NCBI RefSeq assembly: GCF_035582795.1
Contig: NC_134366.1
Coordinates: 32,225,661 to 32,289,660 of the forward strand
DNA length: 64,000 nt
Direction: 5' to 3'
Source of the DNA: Mycteria americana
Lineage: Eukaryota; Chordata; Aves; Ciconiiformes; Ciconiidae
Positions 14,338 to 27,429 of this stretch are shown one piece after another (the stretch's first letter is position 1; each line of letters begins with the position of its first letter). The position numbers were made by a program, and so were the translations under genes. The notes beneath the pieces were generated by a model, which made no database searches, was not told the origin of the DNA, and worked only from the letters and a program-made list of their open reading frames with translations.

Positions 14338-16892
14338 GAGTGTGATCACAAAGCTCTCAATTCTGACCTTATACTGCAGGAGGACAAATTAGAAATTCTT
14401 TTTCTTGCCTAGATTTTCAAACATAAGTTTAGGATTTTTTTTTTATTGTCTAACTTGCACTCAGCTCTACAAAGAAATAGATAATCTGCCTGTTAGGTGC
14501 CATGAAGAAAAAAAATTTATCTTTACTGTATGTCCACTACTATAAATAGAGGAAAAAACGTTTTAAGTTTAAAGCACAGAATTAGAAACAAGGGGTTCTA
14601 ACATAGTCTAAGCCCACCTCAGAAGGTGACTTCTGCTGTTACCCTACTTCCTTACGTACTAGGTTCACATTCTGTTAAGGCATGGCTTGGCACATTATAT
14701 ATATAGCTGTAAGGTACCATGTGTAACATTAGGAATTTTTAAAAGAAACTTCCTCCAGTGCAAGGTGTAATTCATTATAAATGTCTAGCAAACAAACATC
14801 TATCTTGCTTTTCAGTAGCACTAACAAGTAAAAATAAAATTGTATATACAACTAAGCAAGAATCCTTAGGACAAGATAATGCTGTTGACATAACTGTTCT
14901 TTAACATTTCTAAGAGTTACGTGGCATTTTAGTATTGAGTTTCCCACTGGGGTAAGCAACTACCTGATTTCCAGTGAATGAGTTGGCTCTAATCTCTACA
15001 GAATGCTTAAAAACCTTCTCTTTAGCCTTCAGAGTTTTCTGTTGTCTTTACCACCAACCTATAAATTTATCAAGACATTCATTGTAGCCTTACCTAATAT
15101 TCAACCATTATTGACCGTCTGCCTGAGGTTTTATTGATGAGCAGTATTTATTCACTGAAAAGAATGGTGATGAAGCAATAGTTATGAACCTCTGCAAGTT
15201 CTGTTCCTGCCTCTAGCAGAGGGAAAATGTACATATGTCTTTCTGCAAAAAACCTCAAGCTTTATTCTTTCCCACTTTAATGATAAGAAAAAAAAGCTGC
15301 TTTAAAAGCAACTGCTTTTATTTTCAAAGTTGGGTATATTGTTATTATTCATGTAGCTTAAATAGTAACTTCAAGATTATGACTCCTGAGCTTGTTAATT
15401 GGAACTGCACACCTAATTTCCCCTACCTCTTCTCCCCAATGCGCGGAGGATGAGAGAACAAGTACTGCATTATGCATAGCTGTCCATATTTAAGTATAAA
15501 TTGTGTATAGGTGTGAAATAAAAATTTCAACTTTGCTCATATAAAACACACATTGAAAGGAGTAGTGTTGTGAAGAATGTAAAGGACCAGCAGAAAATAA
15601 GACAACATATTTAATACTATAACAAAGACAATAAAAAGTTCCTGAGCAGCAGGCCCAAGGAGTTATTTCCACTTGGATGGTAATCTGTGTTAGGTCAGTT
15701 GTCTTTTTCTAAGCAGAGGGCATTTGACCCTTCCAGTGAATAGAGTTTGCTAAATTGCTTCCTGTTTCAGAATCTGTGAAACCACAGGGTGAACATCCTC
15801 AAGAAACCTGTGTAGGTTGAATATGGCCGAAGTGGATGCTTCAGGAGCTGCTTGTACTAGAGGAAACTCGATTTGCAACAGAATGAAGGTTGAAAGATCG
15901 AAGATCATGAAATATAGACAAAACAACAGTGCAGGCGATGATTCTTCTCCTTTATAAGTCACAAAACCCGTAAGAACAAAAAGGTACCACTTCTGTATCA
16001 CAGTGAAAAAAATATTCAAGTAGAAAATTATTCTCTTTGAACGAAAAGCATTAAAAGAAATAAAAAGCAAAAAACAATCATGCTAGCTTCTTGCTAAGTT
16101 TCTAACTCAACAAAATAAATCTTGCACAAGTAGTGAAATAAGTCGTACATGCACAAGTGGTGAAGTTTAAAAGATAAGGAAGAAAAAAAGAATAGTCCTT
16201 TTTGAAACTGAAGTTTCATATAGCGCATATATTCTGAGGTTTGAGCACTTTCTATCTCTGTTTTGAGGTACCAAATGCGAACCATTAGGTGATAACAATC
16301 AAAACATACAGGGAGTTCAAAACTAGAGTTGAAGTATGGGTCACAGTCTGCTGGCAAGTAAATTAGACATTTGCCTTTTCATTGCAACTACATAGGCTCT
16401 GTTGACCACATCCCCCAATCCTGCACAGGCATCCCACTGCTGAATAGTGCCCAACTCCACAAAAACATTGACAACATAACAAAGTGCTGTAGACAGACAC
16501 ATGTAGTTGTTAGGTATTCTCTTTTAAGTGTTTAAATTTAAATTCCACTTAGATCTTGTTTAAAGGTTTAGATGCATTGTTAGACATTTGAAATATTAGG
16601 TGAAACTGTACTTCTAAACTGGAATACTTGTAGAGATATTTAGTTTAGTTTTAGGTTGGCAATTGCCTGTACCAACAGAGTTATGCATATCACATTACAT
16701 AAGTACTCAATCGTTCTTTACTCATTCACGTTCAAACTAATTTTCTTAGCTTATTATAGAGAAGCAAGATCTGAGACAGTTCCCAGTCACTGAGCACAAG
16801 TACTTAGAAGAATATCTAAGAGTAAAAAAAGATTTTTTTTTTTCTTCTCTTCCTTATCTAGTAAGATAGCATAATTTTAAATTTTTTCTCCA

Positions 16893-16917
16893 AGGGTTTG
16901 GGTTTTTTTTTTTGTTA
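16893..16917. repeat. T/G-only low-complexity tract
   Basis: GGGTTTGGG, a run of eleven T, then GTTA. Confidence 0.8.
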
Positions 16918-19239
16918 CTTTAAAAGCTCAGATTTTATTACATTTTTATGTCTTTTCTGGCAATATTAACATGGGGTTTGACATGCCTAGTATTCAGTTA
17001 TTAGTGGCCAGTTTGTACCCAAGACCAACAACTTGAACTGAAGTAGTACCCACAACTATTGTGCCTGCTCTGGGACTACAAATTTTGCCAAATGCTGTCA
17101 AAAACTTTAAGGCAGTCACTGTTATGTCCATGAAGTTTCTGGGTCCATTGTGCTGTATAAGTAGGAATGACACATGTATGTGGCACTTTTATAATGAGAA
17201 CAACATAATTTATTTTTAATAGGTACAGTTTTGTAACATAATTCACTTTCTTGGCAATACCATAGTTCAGCTAGAAATCTTGTGGCTGAAATTTTCATTG
17301 AAGTCTATCTATTGTTCAGCACATTGCAAGAGAAATCTCAGGAAAGCATGTTTGCCTTTCCAAAAAGAAATCTCCCTTTCCCTGTGTTGCTGGCAACACA
17401 AGCTCTTCTCCAAAATTCTCCAGAGACAAACAAAGTAAGTGATATTCTGCTTTACAGAACAGTTTCCTCAGCTGGTTTATATATTATATTTAACCAACAC
17501 TAGCGGCAGATTCACTGGCATAAGAAGTGGAACTGAACTGTTTGAAAATAGTGCTTACTATGCTGAGACACATACAGACTTCTGTGTATCCAGAGAACTT
17601 GCATCCCCATTCCCACTAGTGCTGTTATCTTTTCCTCACTCTTAGGTGACCCACTATAGCAGATACTAGAGTCAACTGTGCTGTCCAAGGGCACATTCTT
17701 ACCCTCTTTCAGGGAGCTGACAGAAGATACATTCACATAGTGCTCCTCTAGTCTCAGAAATATTAGTCTTGTTGGTAAAATTCCTGAAATAAAGCAGACT
17801 ACAACAGATCTTACTAGGCTATCATCCAGTCTATGTACAGCAAGGAATATGTGAACTGCATCTGTGGAGTCTACTAATTGTACAGGAGATCTAGATGTCC
17901 AGTGGAAAATGTTTATTCTGCAGACTGAGGAAGTGCTCTTCCTTGTGCTTCTTTCAAAACAAGGAACTCGCTAGACCTAACTTAGCCCCAAGTAAAAATA
18001 ATGTTTATCTTTCCAGTGACTTCAGGAAACGTTTAACTCAGTATATTCAGGATACTTGGGATTCACACACCTCAAATACAAAAGCTATAGGTTGGGTGAT
18101 CTTTCTTCCTTCTGACCTACAAAGTAGCAGCTATCATCTTAGTATGGCTGTTGTTCTCAGCAGGATGACAAATCTCACCCTAAATTGAGGGAATCTATAT
18201 TTAAAGTCTGAAATGTAAGGATTCTGAAGTTCTCAATAAGAAGTTCTTTTCCGTGTAGTACTTTGCACATCAAATGTACTTGACTCAAAGAAAAATAGAT
18301 TCCACAGGGTCAGCCAGGAATCCAAAAGTCAAACTGTTTCCTCCTTGGTTATCATCATCACCAAAAAAGGGAAGTAATAATTAAATTTGGCTAATGGTTC
18401 TATTGATGTAGAAAGCAGGAAGGAAGCCAGTTGATGCCACTACAAAGCAATAAATACAGTAAAGCAGTCCCTACTGATGAAATGAATAGGTACATTCTTA
18501 GTAAATAAAAATGTACAGTACACCTGTTGAATTGGAAAAGAGCATTCATACATTGTACAAAACTGCTTTAGAAGCTTAACTATGCACCGTGTAGTTATAA
18601 ATGCTCTTAAAAAAAAAAAAGGAGGGAGAACTGTTAGCATAGTAGAACCTACTAAAAAAAATCTGAAAACAGGTATTGGAAGTTATCATTAAAGAACATA
18701 ACCTTTTGGAATGGTTTAATTCAAAAAAGACCTATAACTGCAGAAGTTCCCCATGCTTATTTTAACCAAGGGTATATGGTCTCAAACTAAAAGTTAAATG
18801 GTGATCATTAAACTGTTTGAAGGAGTAAAATGCTTTAGGAATAGTTCTAGTCAGCTGCTGATAAACACCATTTTATTTCCTATTTGTAGACAAATCATTT
18901 AGGTGGATACTGCAATGTACTGCAGAATTTAGGAATGTGAGAGGTTTAGTTAGATTGCAAAGCAATAGGGGGCCTAAAACCAGCCTAACTGGTATTGCAT
19001 TCTAATTTTGTTTAAAGGTAAAATACTTGGATCCTTTTATCAGTGTTGTCATCAACTTATTATCCACCATTAACTCCAGGTTGTTCTCTATAAAGATTCT
19101 GGCTGCCTTCTCTTACAATTTCTTACCACTTCCTAGTCTTATACAGTAGGTTGCACTATTAGCTCTCTGGGTGCATATATTGGAGTGCAATAAACACACA
19201 CACAGGCATTTCTCTCTCTTTCTCTAGTAAAAGCCAGAA

Positions 19240-19263
19240 CCCCCCCCCCCCCAAAAAAAAAAA
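19240..19263. repeat. C13-A11 homopolymer junction
   Basis: Thirteen C followed by eleven A, the same arrangement as at 8065. It is preceded by a CT-rich stretch and a short CA run. Confidence 0.95.
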
Positions 19264-20092
19264 GCTAACCTGCCAGCAATACAGTATTTGTATTAGAACT
19301 AGAAATAGCTTCTTGAAGACAAAAAAAAATCTCAAGGTGGAAACTGTCTATTAGAAGTAGCACAACGGGGAATTTTTAAAGAATCAGTAATCAATGATCT
19401 TTTCCTGAACTGCTGAATGCAATTAAACCAGATGAATTTAGATCAGTTGGCTGGCATGAAAAAAAATGCCAATTGCTTTTGACAGGTAAGTCTGTTATAA
19501 ATATGAGTCAAGTATGTTATTTTGCCTCAGTCAAATTAGCCCTCATTTGTATATCTGGTGTCCACAAGCAAGATAAAGGGAAAACCTTAGAAATATCCCA
19601 ACAGTTAACTCTTAAATGGTACGCAGTAGAATGAGAGTTCCCATTGTTGCTTATGAGTATCTGCTTTATGGATTGTCAGAAACCTTCACTTTCACAGGCT
19701 GGTCTAGTTGTCACTTTTCACAAGCCCTAAATGCATACAGAGAAGATGACGGAAAACAAACAGTATCACAATATGATGTGTTTTAAGACTTCAGAACAAA
19801 ACATGCCACTTACAGGCAAATGTAAAAAAAAAAAAGGAAAAAAGAAAAATAACAAAGAAAAAAAGATAACAAAATGCTCGTTTTTCTAAGTCAAGAAAAG
19901 GAACAAACCAACATCAAAAGTACACTGTGTTCTAAATTAAGACAGAGATGAGTGAAAATGTGTTTTTCTTGTGTGCTAAATGCATTGAAGAAAAAGTTTG
20001 CGAAAGAATGGAGATCAGATTTGGAAAGTGAAAATGCTATAACAGATGTTAGATTAGATTGAGTAACAAAAAGTCTAAAGCATTGAAGTATT

Positions 20093-20144
20093 AAAAAAAA
20101 AAAAAACAAACCCCCACACAAAAACCCCACAAACAAAACAACCA
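20093..20144. repeat. A/C-only low-complexity tract
   Basis: An A14 run followed by CAAACCCCCACACAAAAACC and CCACAAACAAAACAACCAA. Confidence 0.9.
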
Positions 20145-20224
20145 AGAAATCTAATACAAACTTATTTGCTACTCATAACATAACGCAAGGTGAATAGATA
20201 AGCCCATTCTGCTGGAATGCCAGA

Positions 20225-20830
20225 AAGTGTGTTAGTAAACGCCACCTGGTTGAGCGTATCTGTCTCTATTATCACAGCCACGCTGTGACAGCGGCAGTCA
20301 CTGCTGCTCCCACAGTGTCTGTGTCTGTCCTCTCCCCGAGCCTGTGATGTGACCAGTCAAACTTCTAATTATTCACTGAGAGAAAAGCTGCCTTTATGAT
20401 TCCTCTCTCCCCCAAAAAGACCCCTCACACACACTTCAAAGGTAAATAGCATGAGTATCTGAGTATCTCAAGGAACAAATAGTGAACAGAGTACTGTTTT
20501 TATTGTACTCCCTGTCGAGGTACTCCTATTTATGCTCCTGACCTGACAGAAGCTCAGGTCAAAACCAAAAGTTCTTTGTTTCCACAGGTTGTTTTCCTAT
20601 CCTTCCCAGATTCTCGTTGACTAATTACAAATGCAAAGGAGGACAAGTCCACTGACTCTTTATAAAAGAGAGGGAGATTGTCATTGCTTTTATTATGTTA
20701 TCCAGGGAAATAGTGCTCCCCTCCCTCAGCAGCATTGGATTTGTGACTCCAGTGACAAAAAGCTGGGAAAGGACCAAATGAAGTAAAGAAAAGGAACGAC
20801 TTTGGCTTCACTTCTCCTCACTGCCTCGAG
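20225..20830. promoter_or_regulatory. candidate conserved non-coding block
   Basis: This unique stretch is GC-richer than its surroundings, with a cluster of TGTGAC/GTCACA-like and CACAGTGTCTG motifs and a CTCF-like core. It has no repeats and no coding frame. Called only from texture; conservation was not measured. Confidence 0.3.
20239..20252 (-). promoter_or_regulatory. candidate CTCF core motif
   Basis: The minus strand reads CAACCAGGTGGCGT, which fits the CTCF core CCAC-N-AG-G-N-GGC-R-S at all but two positions. It lies in a unique, relatively GC-rich block. Occupancy cannot be judged from sequence. Confidence 0.35.
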
Positions 20831-21017
20831 TAGTGGGCCAAGTACATCAGAGAGAAACCTGTTTGCACAAAGATGCAATGTAATGTTTTCCTTCCTCATT
20901 GGATGAGGGAGTAGGAAGAAAAATGATGGGCTGCAATTTGTTGTCTAATTTGCTGTGAGCTAAGATGCTCCTTATGCTGATCAAATTGTAATTTGTACCT
21001 ACAAAAGAGATTTTAAA

Positions 21018-21058
21018 GAAAAAAAAAAAACAACAACCAAAAAACCCCAAACCCCAAC
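21018..21058. repeat. A/C-only low-complexity tract
   Basis: An A run followed by CAACAACCAAAAAACC, then CCAAACCCCAACC. Confidence 0.9.
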
Positions 21059-22827
21059 CTTATACTGAAGAGAATCAAATCCCACAGATCCTCAATCTAT
21101 TCTATGCCAGAAGTCCATCAGTTCCCTCAGAGCACTGCTCCTTTTTAGGATTTATCTCCTGTTTATGGAGCATGTAGTATACAAAATGGCGAGACAGCAG
21201 CTGGACTGCACTACAGGGCTTAGTTCTCTTCCAGTGACCAAAGAAAACTGCTAAAATTCAGAGCAGAAACAATACTGAGTCATATAATAAACAAGCTAAT
21301 CAACACAGTTCTTAAAAATTTGCTTGAGAAAAAAAAAAGTATTCTGCAGCTGATTCTGAAACAAAAGGGATGAAATAAGTAACAGATAATTCTAAGGATG
21401 AGTGTTCATATTCAGTAGTGCTAGGGATCAATTTTAAAAAGTAGAGAACATACTCCCCTCCCCCAACAGTTTCCAAAATTGTAATACTTTTATTTTAAAG
21501 GAGTGTTAAATTTTAAAAAATAAAAACATTGGGTCAAAGATTACCCATAAATCTTCAGGAAGATTTTTTTTTCTTATTAGAAAACAGCTATTTATTCACA
21601 TTGCATTTTTTCTAGATTTATATTCTCAAATAATTTCAACTTCTTTGAAACTGTAAAGCTTCATATATTAATCAACAAAATTAAATAATATTCTAAAGAA
21701 ACACAAAGCATGACTCATTTTACTGGATCCATAAGCAACTAATATAGTTTTGTATGAAGAAAAGAGACATCTTTGATGAACAAAAATCAGAATAATTAAA
21801 TGTTACCACCAATCGATTGGGGGGCAAGAGATAAAATGAACATTTTTATAGGAACAAATACAATACACTGTAACAAAATTGCTGAGGTGCGCTTATTCCA
21901 GAAAGATATTCTTAACCTGAGCAGTGAAGATTACAACACCTGGAACTCATTTGCAGTGATTAAATATCTGTGTTGTTACACAAAAGTGAAATCCAATTCC
22001 ATGAACTTTTGCAAAAATTTTCAGAAAGCCTTAGATTTATTCTTGGAAAGACAAGGAAGCAGAGCGTTCAAAGACTTACAGACTGAAAGCGATGAAAACA
22101 TGAAAGGTAATCTCCAAGTTTTATTGCCAGATGTTTGTGAATTAAAGGGTTCCAGACAGAATGCCAGACAAGCAGTTATAGAAATGAGAACAGAAATAGT
22201 AGAGTAGTTTGTTGCTATCCTTACAAAGTCTAAGCATCAGAGAGAAAACTGAGCTTTGCCTTATTGTTTTGGTAAGTTGCTTATTTAATTTTTTTAATGA
22301 TATGGGCTTCCAAACAACTCAGAAATTCTCCTTAAGGTCTCTTGTGCACCTTCCGAGGGGCTTCTCTTCCAGTTTTCTCACTATTCAGTTTTGCTTCAGG
22401 TTTCAGAAAACTAAAAAACCCCCTTCATTATATACTCCAAAATTTGCTGCATGTTGCCTGCATTTCTGATTGATCCAACATGCATTCCAGTTCAAAGTCA
22501 GAAATAGGCTGGAAAAAGTCATCACTGCCATCAAAGAGCTAGTAAATGGAAGACCTAGGTCAAAGACATAGCATTGAGGTAAGAACATTAAATTAGTCTA
22601 ATGGTTAACTTCTTTTCCCCCCTAGCAGTTATTTATCAAGATATAAACATCCGGGGTCCCAGCTTCATTTGATTGACGCTAGATGAATTTAACCTGTCTT
22701 TCCTATCTATGTCTAATAAGCCCATTTGATCTGCCTTAACGGAAACTAGCTCCACTGCTCAGCCAGTAAGTGTGTATTCCTATTAATGCTGTGTACCTAA
22801 CCCATGGAGACAAAGGCTAGAAGGATT

Positions 22828-22844
22828 AAAAAAAAAAAAAAAAA
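22828..22844. repeat. A17 homopolymer
   Basis: Seventeen A, followed by GTTTTTTG. Confidence 0.95.
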
Positions 22845-24483
22845 GTTTTTTGTCTCTGTTGAAACGCAAGGAACTTTATTTCCAAACAAAGCCCTCAGAG
22901 AATCCTTTAAATCTCTAAAGCCAGAGACAAAATTAACCTGAGCAACAATTTACCAATACATAAGTTCCTAGACATCAAAATCTGTCTTGAGACGTTGATA
23001 GAGGGGTATCATTTGATGATGAAGTTCACTAGACTTGCTGTCTTGGATGGATCTAACTTCTGCATGGATGGTAACTACTCTCTCATGCCTACAAGCAAGC
23101 AAATAAAAATAGCTAATTGAGCTATTTCCTCTACAGAAGGGAAAGAAAGAATTATTGCTATTTTTATCTGTAGTAGCTGAGTACCTTTTGATTACTTACA
23201 AAAATTTGGGTCATGAAATTTATCTAAAAAGAAGAACCCCATTACAGCAAAATACCTAAAAACATATTGAACTTTAAAAATGCTGATAGACCCATTGTCT
23301 TCAATGAAAGCATTCACATTCTTAAACGCTCCTTTTAAATCATCTACCAAGCTACCATCTCCATAGCTAGTAACCAGCTTGCACTAATTTTAGCAAGGTG
23401 AGGAAATATTTAAGATTTTATTTGAAGTATTTAAGAGAAAAGACAATCACAACAAAGGGAAGTTTGCTCAAAAAGAAGCAGAATTTTCCACTCAGTGCAG
23501 ATGAGTGACAAGGATACTGTTGTGTCAGGACTGTTTCCAGAGTTCAAGAATCCACTGTAAATATCATCTAGGAGGTCTGTATATTTAGAGGCTCACAAGT
23601 GAATCTTACACTCGTTAAGATTTGTAGAGTCAACTCTTGCCCTTAGACTGCTGCCGGTCTTTGCAATGTAATTGAATAACTACCTTTTTGCTACTCCAAG
23701 AGATCACTCAGGTTTTTCTAGATGTTCAGCAACTGCTAGGTGAAAGCTTTGAGCAACAGAATAGGTAAGAGGAACATAAACACAGGACTATGAAACTGCC
23801 ATTTGTTGGTTTCTTCAAAATTCAGTTATTCTGCTGTGAACTCATATATGAAAGTATTTTGGTCCCTTCAAGACAGAACCAACATTTTTGTCTCATTTTG
23901 TTTTGTGAAACATAACCTGGAGTATTTGATTTTTTTGTTTCACCACGAAGATGAAGAACAAATTCCAGTCAAAAGATTATCTATACATTTTAAGTTTTCA
24001 GGACATAAGGCAGGATATTATTTTTCAAGACATAATATAGTCATACCTTATAAAACGCAAAAGCTTTACCTGCATAGTATAATTTGGTGACTGGAACCCA
24101 AGATAACACATGCTAGCCTGGTGCAAAAGCCCAACTGCAATGCTGTATCCTGGTTCCTATATTGCCATTATCCCTGTGCTCACTCATAAACTTGGTGTAT
24201 CTTGTGGTTCTCCAAGATAAGACATTGTTGTATTCTTCCTCAGTTTCACATCAATTATGTATAGGTCCTTTCGGGGAGAGCTAGAGAGTCACTAGAGAAT
24301 TCTCAGCATTCAGAAAATTTAGACTGCATCCTACTACAAACTCAGGGCATTCAGACCGTAGAAAAAAAATGTTTTAACCTGCATCCCAGACAGCAAGGTT
24401 TTAAACATTGAAATGCATAGATTTTAATGTTTAAAGCAAGTCCCAATCCGAGTAAGCTGTTTTTGAGAGAGGGTGAGGAAGGT

Positions 24484-24515
24484 AAACAAACAAACAAACA
24501 GGTAAATAAATAAAT
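24484..24515. repeat. (CAAA)n / (TAAA)n microsatellite
   Basis: AAACAAACAAACAAACAGG followed by TAAATAAATAAAT, about 30 bases in all, just left of the CR1 copy. Confidence 0.9.
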
Positions 24516-24564
24516 TGTGCAGAGTGAACCTGCTCTACATTTCAGTGACAAAGAAAAAGTTTTG

Positions 24565-25975
24565 GAGATAGTAAAAGATTACACTTTGACGTGGCAGATG
24601 ATGACATCATGACAGGAAGACTGCAATGGATGGAGGACAGACCATTTGGAGAAAAGGAAGCAGGCAAAGCCTTCTTGAAAAACCTGGAAGAAGCCTTATA
24701 ACTGCACACCCTGTTCATCAAGGATTACTTTAACCACACTGATATCTGCAGGAATGGGGACATCTCAGGACACAAGGAATCCACAAGATTTATGGAGTAT
24801 GTTGGGGACAATTTTTTGACACAGGTGCTGAAGATACAGGGAGGGTATGCCTTCCTGGCATAGCTGATACTCACAAATAAGAAAGAACTGGTTGGGGATG
24901 CGGTAGCCAAGGGTAACCTTGGCAGAACTGAGCAGGAGACAGTAGAGTTTAAGATCCTGAGACACATGAGGAAGTCAAATAAAATTTGTAGGCATAATCA
25001 CATGGGAAACTGCCTTGAAGGACAAAGGGGTCCGGCACAGCTGGTTGACCTTCAACGACAGTCTCCTTAAAGTACAAGAATTGTCCATTCCGATGTGCAA
25101 AAAGTCAAGCACACCCAGCTTAGCTGAATGGGGATCTCGTGACTGAGCTCAAATGCAAAAAGGAAGTGGAAAGAAAGTGGAAGCAATATTGGGCTACCCA
25201 AAAACATTTCCTGGGCATTCAGTAGTAAAATTAGGAAAACCAAAGCTCAGATGGCAGAAAATGCAAGAGGCAATAAGAACCTGTTGTTATCTTGGAATAA
25301 AAAGAAAGACTAAGAGTGGGCCTGTTGCTGAATGGGGCAGAGAAGGTAATGACAGAAGACAAGAAAAGAATGAGGTACATGATGTCTTCTTTGCTTTGCT
25401 TTAATTTGTAAAGGTTGCTTTCAGGTCTGCCTCCTATGTCCTGGGGAACAAGATTGGGAAATGTATTATGTGTGTTAAAATGAAGAGTGAAAGGCTCAAA
25501 ACAAATTGGACATACAATCCATGGGACCAGACTGAATGATCTCAGAGGCTGTTAAGGGAACCAGCAAGTTTCATTCAGACACACTCTTCTGCAATCTCTG
25601 AATGGACTAGCATATGGGGGAGCTCTCTGAGGACTGGAGACAGGCAGAGGTCACACCTGTTTTTAGGAAGGGCAGATCTAGGGAACTACAGGCTGATCAG
25701 TTTAACCCATGGAGCAGAGAAGAGTCAATGGACATAATTTGCAGGAAGGCAATTTCCAGTTAGATGCTAGGAAGAAATCTTCCCAAAGGAGGCGGTCAGA
25801 CACTGCAATACAAACATAGTAGAATCTCTGTCCTTGGAGATACTCAACACTCAACTGGATGAGGCCTTGGTCTAAACTCAAAGATTTTAGGCTTGCAGGC
25901 CTGTTTTAAGCAGGAGGCTAAGACCAGATGATCTCCAGAGGTATCTATCTAAATTATTTTATGATTCTAATTTGT
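24565..25975 (+). mobile_element. CR1 LINE, 5'-truncated and internally deleted
   Basis: Seen in plus-strand reading: the C-terminal endonuclease part of CR1 ORF2 (RFMEYVGDNFLTQVL from 24786, then ELVGDAVAKGNLG and VEFKILR), with in-frame stops. The endonuclease-RT linker follows (to about 25350), then the beginning of the RT region (VFFALL near 25385-25404 and the part ending GGYRLISL-like at about 25700). The sequence then jumps directly to the CR1 3' UTR, which ends near 25975 with the typical dimer-like TTTTATGATTCTA tail. Most of the RT, roughly 1.5 kb of a full element, is missing. The conserved Ser-Asp-His of the endonuclease C terminus appears as Thr-Glu-Gln. The copy is dead and moderately old. 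Edges are approximate. Confidence 0.88.
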
Positions 25976-26476
25976 TATTTTGTGCAAGAATATATCATAA
26001 AAACTGGCAAGAACTACATTACTAATAAAAAATGGAAATGGAAGCTGCTTATGAAAGCTTTGCAATGAGCAATTTCTTTTTGAGAAGATCAGAAGTCCTA
26101 AAAATGTTCTGGGGGAAATCTTTTGAATAAATTTAAAAGAATTTAGGACAGGAAAAGATCGAACTACAGTCCTACTAACTTTTAAAAAATTGTATGTATT
26201 CCCTATGCTGTAGTATGATTCTCATGGCATTCAATATGTTGATGAACTAGACAAAAACCCTGTCAGTTAATAAGAGTAACCCAAACCTCTCAGAAACTGA
26301 GGATACTCTGCTCTTTTCCTTTAACAAGTCAGTTACTGATGGATTTTACCCCAACAATTTGTTTAGCTAGGAAAAAAAAAAAAATATTTGGAGCTCTCAT
26401 GTGATGGTAGAAGGAATTTGAGATTTGGATGCCAACTCATTTGGGTGCCTTTGAAAATGTGACTGTTTTTTCAAGC

Positions 26477-26537
26477 TTTTGTTGTTGGGTTTTGGTTTTT
26501 TTTTTTTTGTTTGTTTTGTTTTGGTTTTTTTTTTTTT
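26477..26537. repeat. T/G-only low-complexity tract
   Basis: About 60 bases made only of T and G: GTTGTTGGG, long T runs, GTTTGTTTTGTTTTGG and another T run. Confidence 0.9.
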
Positions 26538-26924
26538 GCCAGTACCAAAGGACATTTCACAAGGGGGGAAAAAGTATCCTGAATTCTGTAGCCAAACTGT
26601 TGCAAGTGACTCCTTCATCTGTCATTTGCTCTATCAGTTGGCATTCCTGAAGATAAAAGGAGTCTTAGTGCCATGAGATGAGTAAGAAATTGGGTCCAAT
26701 ATAGTATGCTAGCAGACTGATTTTTCTCTCTCACACGCCTTCGTATCGAGTGGGATGCGACTGCCAAACCAAATCCAGAAGAAATAGTGGATGTGAATGT
26801 TAGCAGAGATGGGGGGTGGGGGGAAGAAATTAACATTATCATTAAAGCTGCCTGCAGTTCTAACTACATTTCAGGTTATGAATATACAGTGCAAGGATTT
26901 CTGGCATTTTACACCCTCCACCTC

Positions 26925-26947
26925 TTTTTTTTTTTTTTTTTTTTTTT
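26925..26947. repeat. T23 homopolymer
   Basis: Twenty-three T in a row. No LINE or SINE body was recognised beside it. Confidence 0.95.
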
Positions 26948-27429
26948 AAGAGGAATGCTTTGTGTCCTTAGTTATGAAGACAATATCAATACAGTAAAGA
27001 TTATTTTAAAGTGAGGAAAAATTGGATTTAAAGACCAATCCCATAGTTCTATTCATTGAGACTGCACCTCTTAATTAGTTGTTACATTTAAACTTATAAT
27101 TACTACATTTATAGGAGTTTTCAGTTCATAAATAGGCATATATATAATGCTATATATTTATATGTCATAAGATATTATTCTTTGCTAAATGCTGTTAGCC
27201 GAAATAAGGACCAGATTCAATAATCTGCAAGTCTTTTGTGAAATGCTAACAAATAACTACTCATTTAAAAAGTTGAAGAAACTAAATGTTTCACAACCAA
27301 TACTTCCCCGCTTCACAGACTGTGACTTCTATTATTAAACTAAGGTATTAAGAAGGACAATGGCATCAAATACACTTGAGAAAACTTAGAATTTATCAAT
27401 ATCTATATCAAATATACTACTTAAGAATC

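Larger units (their letters stand above)
10546..20224. other. gene-free stretch, unique AT-rich DNA
   Basis: Nothing coding was recognised. It contains the perfect inverted repeat at 11913, low-complexity tracts and C runs. Two adjacent minus-strand frames (16094-16357 and 15750-16070) encode hydrophobic segments without any recognised family. Confidence 0.6.
20831..24564. other. gene-free stretch with one unexplained 135-codon frame
   Basis: Unique AT-rich DNA. The plus-strand frame at 21800-22207 is free of low complexity and of recognised domains. No promoter, splice pattern or poly(A) context supports it as a gene. Confidence 0.5.

Noticed and set aside
1..20000. 5' exon or promoter of ETV1
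   Set aside because: No CpG island, no recognisable ETS-family exon and no splice-bounded coding segment were seen.
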